Source: Rhodoferax sp.
GTDB lineage: Bacteria > Pseudomonadota > Gammaproteobacteria > Burkholderiales > Burkholderiaceae_C
Length of the DNA: 64,000 nucleotides
NCBI RefSeq assembly: GCF_030653815.1
Contig: NZ_JAURYQ010000037.1
Span: 124,001-188,000 of the forward strand
Direction of reading: 5' to 3'
The position numbers were made by a program, and so were the translations under genes. The notes beneath the pieces are model-generated. The model saw only the letters and a program-made list of their open reading frames with translations, made no database searches and was not told the origin of the DNA. Below are positions 16,419 through 27,724 of this stretch, one piece after another; the stretch's first letter is position 1; every line of letters begins with the position of its first letter.

Positions 16419-17681
16419 TCAGCCGCCACGACGCATCATGTCGAAGAATTCGCTGTTGGTCTTGGTGGCGCGCATTTGTTTGAGCACCATTTCCATCGAT
16501 TCGACTTCGTCCATGTTGTACAGGAACTGGCGCAGAATACGCGTCTTTTGCAAAATGTCGGGGGCCAGCAGCAGCTCTTCGCGGCGGGTGCCGCTGCGGT
16601 TGAGCTGAATGGACGGGAACACGCGCTTTTCGTACAGGCGCCGGTCCAGGTGAATCTCGCTGTTGCCGGTGCCTTTGAATTCCTCAAAGATCACCTCGTC
16701 CATGCGGCTGCCAGTGTCGACCAGGGCGGTGGCGATGATGGTCAGCGAGCCGCCTTCTTCCACATTGCGGGCAGCGCCCAAAAAGCGCTTCGGGCGTTGC
16801 AGCGCGTTGGAGTCAACGCCGCCGGTGAGGACCTTGCCGGAGGAGGGCACCACGTTGTTGTAGGCGCGTGCCAGGCGGGTGATCGAGTCGAGCAAAATCA
16901 CCACGTCTTTTTTCAGTTCGACCAGGCGCTTGGCGCGCTCGATCACCATTTCAGCCACGTGGACGTGGCGCGCAGCGGGTTCGTCAAAGGTGGAGGCAAT
17001 CACCTCACCCTTGACGGTGCGCTGCATCTCGGTCACTTCTTCGGGGCGCTCGTCAATCAGCAGCACCATCAGGTAGCTGTCGGGGTAATTGGCGGAAATG
17101 GCGTGCGCGATGTGCTGCATCATCACGGTCTTGCCACTCTTGGGCTGCGCCACGATCAGGGCGCGCTGGCCCTTGCCGATGGGGGCGATGATGTCGATCA
17201 CGCGGCCGGTGATGTTTTCTTCGCCCTTGATGTCCTGTTCCAGCTTCATCTGGATCTTGGGGAACAGCGGCGTCAGGTTTTCAAACATCACCTTGTGTTT
17301 GTTTTCCTCGGGGCCACCGCCATTGACTTTTTCCAGCTTGTTCAGGGCAAAGTAACGCTCACCGTCCTTGGGTGTGCGCACTTCGCCTTCGATCATGTCG
17401 CCGGTGTGCAGGTTGAAGCGGCGCACCTGGCTGGGGCTGATGTAGATGTCGTCGGTCGACGCCGTGTAGCTGGTGTCGGGGCTGCGCAAAAAGCCAAAGC
17501 CATCGGGCAAAATTTCCAGCACACCGTCGGCAAAAATCTGTTCACCGGCACGGGCGCGCTTCTTGATGATGGCAAACATCAACTCCTGCTTGCGCATGCG
17601 CCCGGTGTTTTCGATCTCAAGATCTTCTGCTTGTTTCAGGACTTCTGACACATGGAGTGCCTTGAGTTCGTTTAAGTGCAT
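16419..17681 (-). CDS. rho: Transcription termination factor Rho
   Basis: The 420-residue Rho hexamer subunit binds nascent RNA and uses ATP to end transcription. The order is: N-terminal helical SAP-like part ([14 protein letters not shown]), cold-shock RNA-binding domain ([12 protein letters not shown] near 62, [13 protein letters not shown]), Walker [13 protein letters not shown], Walker [17 protein letters not shown], and the Q/R loops near the C-terminus. The length is standard with no insertion. The 208-bp gap to trxA holds the leader. In E. coli rho is autoregulated in its leader; I see no specific element to prove it here. Confidence 0.98.
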   Translation of the reverse strand: MHLNELKALHVSEVLKQAEDLEIENTGRMRKQELMFAIIKKRARAGEQIFADGVLEILPDGFGFLRSPDTSYTASTDDIYISPSQVRRFNLHTGDMIEGEVRTPKDGERYFALNKLEKVNGGGPEENKHKVMFENLTPLFPKIQMKLEQDIKGEENITGRVIDIIAPIGKGQRALIVAQPKSGKTVMMQHIAHAISANYPDSYLMVLLIDERPEEVTEMQRTVKGEVIASTFDEPAARHVHVAEMVIERAKRLVELKKDVVILLDSITRLARAYNNVVPSSGKVLTGGVDSNALQRPKRFLGAARNVEEGGSLTIIATALVDTGSRMDEVIFEEFKGTGNSEIHLDRRLYEKRVFPSIQLNRSGTRREELLLAPDILQKTRILRQFLYNMDEVESMEMVLKQMRATKTNSEFFDMMRRGG

Positions 17682-17825
17682 GGAGTGGCTCGGTGTGTAT
17701 TGGGGGGCTGCCGGGAGGGAAATGTTTTGGCGCGTCGGACTTGTGGTGGTTCAAGTCGCATTGGCTTTGCGCCTCTGACTCGAGCTGACCCTGGATGGGG
17801 GGCAGCGAGTGGCTGGAATTATGAC

Positions 17826-17855
17826 AGGAAAAAAGCCCGACCAGAAAGGTCGGGC
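17826..17855 (-). terminator. Rho-independent terminator downstream of trxA
   Basis: GCCCGACC at 17835-17842 pairs with GGTCGGGC at 17848-17855 around a 5-nt loop. A run of six T follows on the minus strand. It separates trxA from rho. Confidence 0.9.
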
Positions 17856-17889
17856 GCGAAACAGACGCCGGGTTTTGGTAAAAGCCGGT

Positions 17890-18222
17890 TTATGCCAATT
17901 GCTGGTCAATGAAGGCGGTGAGTTGGGCCTTGCTCATGGCGCCCACTTTGGTGGCGGCCAACTGGCCCGACTTGAAGATCATGAGGGTCGGGATACCGCG
18001 AATACCAAACTTGGCAGGAATATCGCGGTTTTCGTCCACGTTCATTTTGGCCACCTGCAGTTTGCCTTCGTAAACCGCAGACACTTCGTCCAGGATGGGC
18101 GCGATCATCTTGCAGGGGCCACACCATTCAGCCCAGTAGTCCACCAGCACGGGCACGCTGGATTGCAGCACATCGCCTTCGAATGATGCATCGGACACAT
18201 GTTTGATCAGTTCACTGGCCAT
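17890..18222 (-). CDS. trxA: Thioredoxin
   Basis: The 110-residue cytoplasmic disulfide reductase has the active site [10 protein letters not shown], the conserved Asp before it in the first helix region, and the cis-Pro loop [11 protein letters not shown]. The ATG has TAGGAA eight to nine bases upstream. It sits directly upstream of rho, an order common in beta- and gammaproteobacteria, but a terminator between them makes them separate transcripts. Confidence 0.97.
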   Translation of the reverse strand: MASELIKHVSDASFEGDVLQSSVPVLVDYWAEWCGPCKMIAPILDEVSAVYEGKLQVAKMNVDENRDIPAKFGIRGIPTLMIFKSGQLAATKVGAMSKAQLTAFIDQQLA

Positions 18223-18393
18223 GTTTTTTCCTAAATTGAAAGATTGAAATGAATACAGTGCCGAAATTGTGACAGAAACCGAAACGGTGTTCCGCGCCCC
18301 GGGCCATTTGAGATTCCTGCTTTGACCTCGTTGGCGGTGTTTTCGGGGCCTTGTAGCGGTTCTAATGAGACATTATTCAAAAATACCAAATTC

Positions 18394-19689
18394 ATGATGA
18401 AAAATGTTGTGGTGGTCGGTGCCGGTCCGGCCGGTTTGATGGCGGCCGAGGTGCTGTCGGGTGCGGGTGTGCAGGTACTGTTATTTGATGCCATGCCCAG
18501 TGTGGGCCGTAAGTTCCTGCTGGCAGGCAAAGGCGGGCTGAACCTGACGCACTCGGAGCCCGCCGAGATATTTGTCTCACGTTACGGTTCACGCCGTGCC
18601 CAATTTGACGCGCTGTTCAGGTTGTTGGACGCCGGCCAGGTTCGCGCTTGGTCCACGTCGCTCGGCATCGATACTTTTGTTGGCAGCTCCGGACGGGTGT
18701 TTCCGACCGGCATGAAGTCGGCGCCCCTGTTGCGGGCTTGGTTGGCGCGCTTGCGTCACCCCCAAAAGGGCCTGCCGGTGAAATTTTTCATGCGCCACCG
18801 CTGGACCGGTTGGCACCAGGCGGACGTATCCGCCACCGGATTGAGCCCCGACACGACCGCGACCTGGCTGGACTTTGACACGCCACAGGGGCCGATACAG
18901 GTACAGGCCGACGCCGTGGTGCTGGCGCTGGGCGGCGGCAGTTGGGTCCGGTTGGGCTCAGACGGCGCCTGGGTGCCTTGGTTGCAGGCGAAGGGCGTGG
19001 ACGTGGCGCCGTTGTTGCCGGCCAATTGTGGTTTTGATGTGCAAAACGGCTGGAGCGACCATTTTTCCAGCCGATTTGCCGGTCAGCCCTTCAAGTCGGT
19101 GGCGATTGCCTTCACCAACGCACAAGGAACCAAGTTTGCCCGCAAGGGGGAGTTTGTTGCCACAGCCACCGGGCTGGAGGGCAGCCTGATTTATGCCGCA
19201 TCCAGCTTGCTGCGCGACGAGATTCTGGCCCACGGGGCTGCCACCTTGCACCTGGACTTGCTGCCTGACATGCCTTTGGAGCGGGTGCTGGCTGAGGTGA
19301 CGCACCCACGCGGAACGCGTTCGCTGTCGAGCCACCTCAAGAGCCGTCTGCACATTGAAGGCATCAAGGCGGGCATTCTGTATGAGTTGTTGGGCAAGGT
19401 GCAAATGGCAGACCCGGTGCAACTGGCCCAGGCCATCAAGGCCCTGCCCATCACCGTCACAGCGACCCGCCCCATCGACGAAGCCATCAGCAGCGCTGGC
19501 GGTGTGCGCTTCGAGGCCATGAACGACCAACAGATGCTGACATCTTTGCCAGGTGTGTTTTGCGCGGGTGAAATGCTGGACTGGGAAGCCCCGACGGGCG
19601 GTTATTTATTGACCGGGTGCCTGGCCAGCGGTGTTGGCGCGGCGCAGGGCGTGCTGTCTTACCTGAAGATCCCCACGCCGATTGGATGA
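18394..19689 (+). CDS. HI0933/YhiN-type FAD-dependent flavoprotein
   Basis: A ~431-residue flavoprotein of unknown substrate. The dinucleotide-binding fold is clear at the N-terminus (VVVVGAGPAGLMAAE), followed by the family signature GRKFLLAGKGGLNLTHSEP. The end has a second FAD contact block SSAGGVRFEAMN, FCAGEMLDWEAPTGGYLL. Two adjacent ATGs (18394, 18397) could serve; the longer open frame from 18322 would precede the Rossmann strand by 24 unlikely residues. The gene diverges from trxA. A weak hairpin follows it. Confidence 0.85.
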   Translation: MMKNVVVVGAGPAGLMAAEVLSGAGVQVLLFDAMPSVGRKFLLAGKGGLNLTHSEPAEIFVSRYGSRRAQFDALFRLLDAGQVRAWSTSLGIDTFVGSSGRVFPTGMKSAPLLRAWLARLRHPQKGLPVKFFMRHRWTGWHQADVSATGLSPDTTATWLDFDTPQGPIQVQADAVVLALGGGSWVRLGSDGAWVPWLQAKGVDVAPLLPANCGFDVQNGWSDHFSSRFAGQPFKSVAIAFTNAQGTKFARKGEFVATATGLEGSLIYAASSLLRDEILAHGAATLHLDLLPDMPLERVLAEVTHPRGTRSLSSHLKSRLHIEGIKAGILYELLGKVQMADPVQLAQAIKALPITVTATRPIDEAISSAGGVRFEAMNDQQMLTSLPGVFCAGEMLDWEAPTGGYLLTGCLASGVGAAQGVLSYLKIPTPIG

Positions 19690-19708
19690 TGTGAGGTCGA
19701 GGAGGTTG

Positions 19709-19735
19709 CCCGGATAAAGCGCAAGCTCATCCGGG
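19709..19735 (+). terminator. Weak hairpin, possible terminator after the flavoprotein gene
   Basis: CCCGGAT at 19709-19715 pairs with ATCCGGG at 19729-19735 around a 13-nt loop. It lies 20 bp after the stop but is followed by AAGGTTTATC rather than a full T run, so termination may be partial. Confidence 0.35.
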
Positions 19736-19820
19736 AAGGTTTATCTTGACGAGCGTCAGGACCGTGCAAGCTCAACGCTCATAATTATGAATTCAGTTTT
19801 ATAAACACAGGAGACCGCCC

Positions 19821-21716
19821 ATGACCTCATATGCCGACTTTCACCAACGATCCCTCTCTGACCGCGACGGTTTCTGGGGCGAACAAGCCCAACTGGTCGA
19901 CTGGAAAGTCCAGCCGACCCAGATTTGCGACTACAGCAACCCGCCGTTTGCCAAGTGGTTTGTCGGTGGCGTGACCAACCTGTGCCACAACGCGGTGGAC
20001 CGCCACCTGAAAGACCGTGCGGACCAGGCTGCGCTGATTTTTGTCTCGACCGAGACCGATCAGGAAAAGGTGTATTCGTTCCGTGAACTGCACGCTGAAG
20101 TTCAGCGCATGGCGGCGGTGTTGAAGGAACTGGGTGTCAACAAGGGTGATCGGGTTCTGATCTATATGCCCATGATTGCCGAGGCGGCGTTCGCCATGCT
20201 GGCCTGTACCCGTATTGGCGCAATTCACTCGGTGGTGTTTGGCGGTTTTGCTTCCGGTTCGCTGGCGTCGCGCATTGAAGACGCGGAACCCCGCGTCATC
20301 ATCAGTGCCGATGCCGGATCGCGCGGCGGCAAGGCTGTGGGCTACAAGCCGCTGCTGGACGAGGCGATCCATCTCTCCAAATACAAACCCGAATCGGTTC
20401 TGCTGGTGGACCGCGGTCTGGTGCCGATGACACTGGTGGCGGGGCGCGACAAATTGTGGGCGCCGCTGCGCGACAAGCACATGAATACGGTGGTGGAATG
20501 TGAGTGGGTCGACGCCACCCACCCCAGCTACACGCTCTACACCAGTGGCACCACCGGCAAGCCCAAGGGGGTGCAACGCGACACCGGGGGGTACTGTGTG
20601 GCGCTGGCTGCCAGCATGAAACACATCTACGCCGGTAAGCCCGGCGAAACCTACTTCTCGACCAGCGACATCGGCTGGGTCGTGGGCCACAGCTACATCA
20701 TTTACGGCCCGCTGATTGGCGGCATGGCCACCATCATGTACGAGGGCCTGCCGACCCGCCCGGACGGTGGCATCTGGTGGAGCCTGGTGGAAAAATACAA
20801 AGTGACGGTGATGTTCAGCGCGCCCACCGCCGTGCGCGTGCTTAAAAAGCAGGACCCGGCTCTGCTGTCCAAATATGACTTGTCCAGCCTGCGCGCGCTG
20901 TTCTTGGCGGGCGAGCCGCTGGACGAGCCCACCGCGCAATGGATCAGCGAAGGCCTGGGCAAACCGATCATCGACAACTACTGGCAGACCGAGACCGGTT
21001 GGCCCATCCTGTCGCTGTGCAATGGCGTTGAAAAAGCGGTCAGCAAGTTTGGCTCGCCGGGCAAAGCGGTTTACGGTTACGACGTCAAATTGCTTGATGA
21101 CCAGACCGGTGAGGAACTGATTGGCCCGAACCAGAAAGGCGTGGTCGCCATTGAAGGCCCGCTGCCACCCGGCTGCATGCAGACCGTGTGGCGCGACGAC
21201 GAACGCTTCGTCAACACCTACTGGAAAAGCGTACCCGGCAAGCTGGTGTACAGCACCTTTGACTGGGGCGTGCGTGATGCCGATGGCTACTACTTCATTC
21301 TGGGGCGTACCGACGACGTGATCAACGTGGCTGGTCACCGCCTGGGCACCCGCGAGATCGAGGAAAGCATCTCGGCGCACCCCAATGTGGCCGAGGTGGC
21401 CGTGGTCGGTGTGGCCGATCAGCTCAAGGGCCAGGTGGCGATGGCATTCGCCGTGGTCAAGGATGCCAGCCTGCTGACCGACGAGGCCAGCGCGCTCAAG
21501 TTGGAGGGCGAAATCATGAAGCTGGTGGACCGCGATCTGGGTGCCGTGGCCCGCCCCGCCCGCGTGCGCTTTGTCACCGTGCTGCCCAAAACGCGCAGCG
21601 GCAAGTGCCTGCGCCGTGCCATCACCGCGGTGTGCGAGGGGCGTGATCCGGGCGACCTGACCACCATGGACGACCCGGCAGCGCTGCAACAGATCAAGGA
21701 TCTGGTGAGCCGATAA
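19821..21716 (+). CDS. prpE: Propionyl-CoA synthetase (propionate-CoA ligase)
   Basis: The 631-residue AMP-forming acyl-CoA synthetase activates propionate, the first step of the methylcitrate cycle. Motifs include the P-loop YTSGTTGKPKGVQRD near residue 240, the A5-like block YWQTETGWP, the hinge GRTDDVINVAGHRLGTREIE, and the C-terminal catalytic and acetylatable Lys in KTRSGKCLRR. It is close to acetyl-CoA synthetase in layout; the N-terminus and overall sequence suit PrpE better. A strong AGGAG precedes the ATG. No prpBCD genes are adjacent, so this copy may work alone with a methylcitrate cycle encoded elsewhere. Confidence 0.88.
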   Translation: MTSYADFHQRSLSDRDGFWGEQAQLVDWKVQPTQICDYSNPPFAKWFVGGVTNLCHNAVDRHLKDRADQAALIFVSTETDQEKVYSFRELHAEVQRMAAVLKELGVNKGDRVLIYMPMIAEAAFAMLACTRIGAIHSVVFGGFASGSLASRIEDAEPRVIISADAGSRGGKAVGYKPLLDEAIHLSKYKPESVLLVDRGLVPMTLVAGRDKLWAPLRDKHMNTVVECEWVDATHPSYTLYTSGTTGKPKGVQRDTGGYCVALAASMKHIYAGKPGETYFSTSDIGWVVGHSYIIYGPLIGGMATIMYEGLPTRPDGGIWWSLVEKYKVTVMFSAPTAVRVLKKQDPALLSKYDLSSLRALFLAGEPLDEPTAQWISEGLGKPIIDNYWQTETGWPILSLCNGVEKAVSKFGSPGKAVYGYDVKLLDDQTGEELIGPNQKGVVAIEGPLPPGCMQTVWRDDERFVNTYWKSVPGKLVYSTFDWGVRDADGYYFILGRTDDVINVAGHRLGTREIEESISAHPNVAEVAVVGVADQLKGQVAMAFAVVKDASLLTDEASALKLEGEIMKLVDRDLGAVARPARVRFVTVLPKTRSGKCLRRAITAVCEGRDPGDLTTMDDPAALQQIKDLVSR

Positions 21717-21911
21717 GCCTCGGAGTCATTCAAGGTCAATCAAGGTTTGTAAGGAATGTGCTGCCTTTCGGTGGCACAATTCTGCTCTGCATCCGGCCCT
21801 TCCAACGCCACTGTCGCATCCGCCAAACGGTTAAGCCGTGACGCGGGAGGTTAATCAACAATCAGCTTTAACCAGCCAAATTTCCTCAAGGGAAATGAAA
21901 GTCAGCGAAAC

Positions 21912-24782
21912 ATGAGTGAGACCAACACGGTTTACCAAGCCTACCAGGCGAATACCTACCTTTTCGGTGGTAACGCGCCATACGTCGAAGAGATGTATGA
22001 AAACTATCTGGAAAATCCGGGCAGCGTGCCAGACAATTGGCGTGACTACTTCGATGCGCTCCAGAATGTCCCGGCCGTAGATGGCTCAAATGCCAAAGAT
22101 GTCCCCCACCAACCTGTCATCAACGCCTTTGCCGAACGTGCAAAACAAGGCGGCACCAAAGTGGTGGTGGCTGCTGGCGCCGACTCTGATCTGGGCCGCA
22201 AGCGGGTTTTTGTCCAGCAGTTGATCGCGGCCTACCGCAACATCGGTGCCAACTGGGCGGATCTCGACCCCCTGAAGCGTACCGAGCGCCAGCCGATCCC
22301 TGAGCTCGATCCGTCCTTTTATGGTTTCTCCGATGCCGATCAGGAAACCGTGTTCAACACCAGCAACACCTTTTTCGGCAAAGAGGTCATGTCGCTGCGT
22401 GATTTGCTCAATGCCTTGCGCGAAACCTATTGCGGCTCCATTGGTGCGGAGTACCAGTACCTGACCGACCAGACGCAAAAGCGCTGGTGGCAGCAAAAGC
22501 TGGAAAGTGTGCGCAGCAAGCCCAATTTCACAGTCGAACAGAAAAAACACATTTTGGGTCGCCTCACTGCCGCAGAGGGCCTGGAGCGTTTTCTGCACAC
22601 CAAGTATGTGGGTCAGAAGCGTTTTTCGCTCGAAGGGGGTGAGAGCTTCATTGCCGCCATGGACCAGTTGATCCAGCAGGCCGGCAGTCTGGGAGTGCAG
22701 GAAATCGTGATCGGCATGGCCCACCGTGGTCGCTTGAACGTGTTGGTGAACACGCTGGGCAAAATGCCCGCCGACTTGTTTGCCGAGTTTGACCACACCG
22801 CCCCGGAAGACCTGCCGGCCGGCGACGTCAAGTACCACCAGGGTTTCAGCTCCGACGTGACCACCCCCGGTGGCCCGGTGCACCTGAGCCTGGCGTTCAA
22901 CCCCTCGCACCTCGAAATTGTCAACCCGGTGGTGGAGGGCTCGGTGCGCGCCCGCATGGACCGCCGCGCGGACCCCACCGGCCGCCAGGTGCTGCCCGTG
23001 CTGGTGCACGGTGATGCCGCTTTTGCCGGCCAGGGCGTCAACCAGGAAACGCTGGCACTGGCGCAAACGCGCGGCTACAGCACCGCAGGCACGGTGCACC
23101 TGATCATCAACAACCAGATTGGTTTTACCACCTCCGACCCGCGCGACTACCGCTCCACGCTGTATTGCACCGACATCGTCAAGGGCGTCGAAGCCCCGGT
23201 GATGCACGTCAATGGCGATGATCCGGAAGCCGTGGTGATGGCCATGCAGTGGGCTCTCGAATACCGCATGGAGTTTCACAAGGACGTGGTGCTGGACATC
23301 ATCTGCTTCCGCAAATTGGGTCACAACGAGCAGGACACACCCGCGCTGACCCAGCCGCTGATGTACAAGAAAATTGCAGCCCATCCCGGCACCCGCAAAC
23401 TGTACGCCGACAAGCTGGCCGCGCAGGGCCTGGGCGCCACACTGGGTGACGACATGTCCAAGGCCTTCCGTGCCGCGATGGACGCGGGCAAACACACGGT
23501 GGACCCGGTGTTGACCAACTTCAAGAGCAAGTATGCGGTGGATTGGACACCTTTCCTGGGCAAGAAGTGGACCGATGCCGGTGACACCGCCATTCCCATG
23601 AGCGAGTGGAAACGCCTGGCAGAAAAAATCACCACCTTGCCGGCCAGCCTGACGGCGCATCCGTTGGTCAGGAAAGTTTACGATGATCGCGCTGCCATGG
23701 GGCGTGGCGATATTCCGGTCGATTGGGGCATGGGTGAGCACATGGCGTTTGCGTCGCTGGTGGCCAGTGGTTACCCCGTGCGCCTGAGCGGTGAAGATTG
23801 TGGTCGAGGCACCTTCACCCACCGTCACGCAGTCATTCACGACCAAAAGCGTGAAAAGTGGGACGAAGGCACATACGTGCCGTTGCAGAATGTGGCCGAA
23901 AACCAGGCGCCGTTTGTGGTCATCGATTCCATCCTGTCGGAAGAGGCGGTGTTGGGCTTCGAGTACGGTTACGCTTCCAATGACCCCAACACGCTGGTGA
24001 TCTGGGAAGCCCAGTTTGGCGATTTCGCCAATGGTGCCCAGGTGGTCATTGACCAGTTCATCGCCTCGGGTGAGGTCAAGTGGGGTCGTGTCAATGGCCT
24101 GACCATGATGCTGCCGCACGGCTACGAAGGTCAGGGTCCGGAGCACTCCTCGGCCCGTGTCGAGCGCTTCATGCAACTGGCAGCCGACACCAACATGCAA
24201 CTGGTGCAGCCCACCACGGCCAGCCAGATCTTCCACGTGTTGCGCCGCCAGATGGTGCGTAACCTGCGCAAGCCGCTGGTCATCTTCACGCCCAAGTCGC
24301 TGCTGCGTCACAAGGACGCGGCCTCGCCTTTGGCTGAATTCACCAAGGGTAGCTTCCAGACCATCATTCCAGACCAAAAGGCGCTCAAGGGCGACAAGGT
24401 CAAGCGGGTGGTGGCTTGCTCAGGCAAGGTGTACTATGACCTGGCCAAAAAGCGCGAAGAAAAAGGCGGCGATGATGTCGCCATCATCCGCGTCGAGCAG
24501 CTCTATCCGTTCCCGCACAAGGCTTTTGCCACCGAGCTGAAGAAGTACCCCAACGCCACCGAGGTGGTCTGGACGCAGGACGAACCGCAAAACCAGGGCG
24601 CGTGGTTCTTTGTGCAGCACTATATTCACGAGAACATGCTTGAGGGGCAAAAACTAGGTTACTCCGGTCGGGCGGCTTCGGCATCCCCGGCGGTGGGCTA
24701 TTCGCATCTGCACCAGGAGCAGCAAAAAGCGCTGGTCGAAGGCGCCTTTGGCAAGCTCAAGGGGTTCATCCTGTCCAAGTGA
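21912..24782 (+). CDS. sucA: 2-oxoglutarate dehydrogenase E1 component
   Basis: The 956-residue thiamin-diphosphate enzyme decarboxylates 2-oxoglutarate and passes the succinyl group to the lipoyl arm of SucB (TCA cycle). The family N-terminus for E2 docking (YVEEMYENYLENPGSVPDNW) is present, then the ThDP core with IGMAHRGRLNVL, HGDAAFAGQGVNQETL and the His-containing YHQGFSSD. The C-terminal part holds PHGYEGQGPEHSSAR. Length is standard. A 195-bp leader precedes it; the ribosome-binding site is weak. It is followed by sucB and lpd in one direction. Confidence 0.97.
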   Translation: MSETNTVYQAYQANTYLFGGNAPYVEEMYENYLENPGSVPDNWRDYFDALQNVPAVDGSNAKDVPHQPVINAFAERAKQGGTKVVVAAGADSDLGRKRVFVQQLIAAYRNIGANWADLDPLKRTERQPIPELDPSFYGFSDADQETVFNTSNTFFGKEVMSLRDLLNALRETYCGSIGAEYQYLTDQTQKRWWQQKLESVRSKPNFTVEQKKHILGRLTAAEGLERFLHTKYVGQKRFSLEGGESFIAAMDQLIQQAGSLGVQEIVIGMAHRGRLNVLVNTLGKMPADLFAEFDHTAPEDLPAGDVKYHQGFSSDVTTPGGPVHLSLAFNPSHLEIVNPVVEGSVRARMDRRADPTGRQVLPVLVHGDAAFAGQGVNQETLALAQTRGYSTAGTVHLIINNQIGFTTSDPRDYRSTLYCTDIVKGVEAPVMHVNGDDPEAVVMAMQWALEYRMEFHKDVVLDIICFRKLGHNEQDTPALTQPLMYKKIAAHPGTRKLYADKLAAQGLGATLGDDMSKAFRAAMDAGKHTVDPVLTNFKSKYAVDWTPFLGKKWTDAGDTAIPMSEWKRLAEKITTLPASLTAHPLVRKVYDDRAAMGRGDIPVDWGMGEHMAFASLVASGYPVRLSGEDCGRGTFTHRHAVIHDQKREKWDEGTYVPLQNVAENQAPFVVIDSILSEEAVLGFEYGYASNDPNTLVIWEAQFGDFANGAQVVIDQFIASGEVKWGRVNGLTMMLPHGYEGQGPEHSSARVERFMQLAADTNMQLVQPTTASQIFHVLRRQMVRNLRKPLVIFTPKSLLRHKDAASPLAEFTKGSFQTIIPDQKALKGDKVKRVVACSGKVYYDLAKKREEKGGDDVAIIRVEQLYPFPHKAFATELKKYPNATEVVWTQDEPQNQGAWFFVQHYIHENMLEGQKLGYSGRAASASPAVGYSHLHQEQQKALVEGAFGKLKGFILSK

Positions 24783-24862
24783 GACAGAACCCGACCTATT
24801 CCGTTCAGGCCGGCGTACCGTTCTCCGGCTGAACTCTCAAGCTCATTTTTGAAAGAATTGTC

Positions 24863-26140
24863 ATGGCAATCGTAGAAGTCAAAGTCCCGCAACTGTCTGA
24901 ATCCGTGGCTGAAGCCACCCTGTTGCAGTGGAAGAAAAAAGTCGGCGACGCTGTCGCTGTGGACGAGATCCTGATCGACGTCGAAACCGACAAGGTCGTG
25001 CTGGAAGTGCCCGCACCTTCGGCAGGTGTGATCGTCGAAATCATTGAACCCGATGGCACGACCGTTGCAGCCGAGCAGTTGATCGCGCGCATCGACACCG
25101 AGGCTGTCGCGGGTGCCCCGGCACCCGTGGCACCTGTGGTGGCGGCCATGGCTGCGGCCGCGGCTCCGGTTGCTGCGGCTGTTGCGGCGGCTCCGGCTGG
25201 TGGCTCCATGGCCGGCGTGGCCATGCCTGCGGCGGCCAAGCTGATGGCCGACAACCAGTTGGCTTCAGGCTCCGTGGCCGGCACTGGCAAGGACGGCCGT
25301 GTGACCAAGGGCGATGTACTGGCCGCAGTGGCTGCTCCCAAGGCGGTTGTGGCGCCTGCCATGCCCGCAGCCAAACCGGCTGCACCTTTGTTGGCTCAGG
25401 TGGCGGCGCCGGCCAGCAGCCTCGCGGCATCGCTGCAAGGCCGCCCCGAGCAGCGCGTGCCCATGAGCCGCCTGCGCGCCCGTGTGGCCGAGCGTCTGCT
25501 GCAATCGCAGTCCACCAACGCCATCCTGACCACGTTCAACGAGATCAACATGGCGCCAGTCATGGAGATGCGCAAGCGCATGCAAGACCGCTTCGAGAAA
25601 GAGCATGGGGTCAAACTGGGCTTCATGAGTTTCTTTGTCAAGGCAGCCGTGCATGCCCTGAAAAAATTCCCGGTGCTCAACGCCTCGGTGGATGGCACCG
25701 ACATCGTGTACCACGGCTTTTTTGACATCGGTATCGCGGTGGGTTCACCCCGTGGCCTGGTGGTGCCGATTCTGCGCAACGCCGACCAGATGAGTTTTGC
25801 CGACATCGAGAAAAAGATTGCCGAATTCGGCACCAAGGCACGTGACGGCAAGCTGGGCATGGAAGAAATGACCGGCGGCACCTTCTCGATCAGCAATGGC
25901 GGCACCTTTGGCTCCATGATGTCCACCCCCATCATCAATCCGCCGCAAAGCGCCATCCTGGGTGTGCATGCCACCAAAGACCGCGCCATGGTGGAAAACG
26001 GCCAGGTGGTGGTGCGCCCGATGAACTACTTTGCCATGAGCTACGACCACCGCATCATCGACGGCCGCGAAGCAGTGCTGGGCCTGGTGGCCATGAAAGA
26101 GGCACTGGAGGATCCGGCACGTCTGCTTTTCGATATCTGA
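24863..26140 (+). CDS. sucB: 2-oxoglutarate dehydrogenase E2, dihydrolipoyl succinyltransferase
   Basis: The 425-residue E2 core subunit has, in order: a single lipoyl domain with the lipoylated Lys in [13 protein letters not shown] near residue 43; an Ala/Pro-rich flexible linker (about 80-115); an E3/E1-binding domain ([26 protein letters not shown]); a second linker; and the catalytic domain ending in [12 protein letters not shown] with the HxxxDG active site. It transfers succinyl groups to CoA. It follows sucA by 80 bp. A hairpin with a T run after it may reduce read-through to lpd. Confidence 0.97.
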   Translation: MAIVEVKVPQLSESVAEATLLQWKKKVGDAVAVDEILIDVETDKVVLEVPAPSAGVIVEIIEPDGTTVAAEQLIARIDTEAVAGAPAPVAPVVAAMAAAAAPVAAAVAAAPAGGSMAGVAMPAAAKLMADNQLASGSVAGTGKDGRVTKGDVLAAVAAPKAVVAPAMPAAKPAAPLLAQVAAPASSLAASLQGRPEQRVPMSRLRARVAERLLQSQSTNAILTTFNEINMAPVMEMRKRMQDRFEKEHGVKLGFMSFFVKAAVHALKKFPVLNASVDGTDIVYHGFFDIGIAVGSPRGLVVPILRNADQMSFADIEKKIAEFGTKARDGKLGMEEMTGGTFSISNGGTFGSMMSTPIINPPQSAILGVHATKDRAMVENGQVVVRPMNYFAMSYDHRIIDGREAVLGLVAMKEALEDPARLLFDI

Positions 26141-26152
26141 TCCACATGGTTC

Positions 26153-26202
26153 GACCCACCCTGCTGGCGCGGTTGACGCTGCCTGCAGAGGGTGGGTTTT
26201 TT
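26153..26202 (+). terminator. Hairpin with T run between sucB and lpd (terminator or attenuator)
   Basis: ACCCACCCT at 26153-26161 pairs with AGGGTGGGT at 26188-26196, then seven T. The 26-nt loop can fold further. It has the form of an intrinsic terminator yet sits only 12 bp after the sucB stop and about 25 bp before the lpd start. Confidence 0.75.
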
Positions 26203-26224
26203 TGATTCAAAGAACGGAATATGT

Positions 26225-27652
<1,428 letters not shown>

Positions 27653-27724
27653 GTCGGCACGAAGATGGCTGCCTGGGCTTGAGTACCGAGTTCAGGCTGT
27701 CATTTTTTCTGCGATCGTTGTCAC

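Noticed and set aside
19827-21689. 620-residue open frame on the minus strand across prpE
   Set aside because: Antisense of prpE with no recognisable motif; rich in His, Gln and Arg, typical of shadow frames.
22086-24377. 763-residue open frame on the minus strand across sucA
   Set aside because: Antisense of sucA; no ribosome-binding site or domain.
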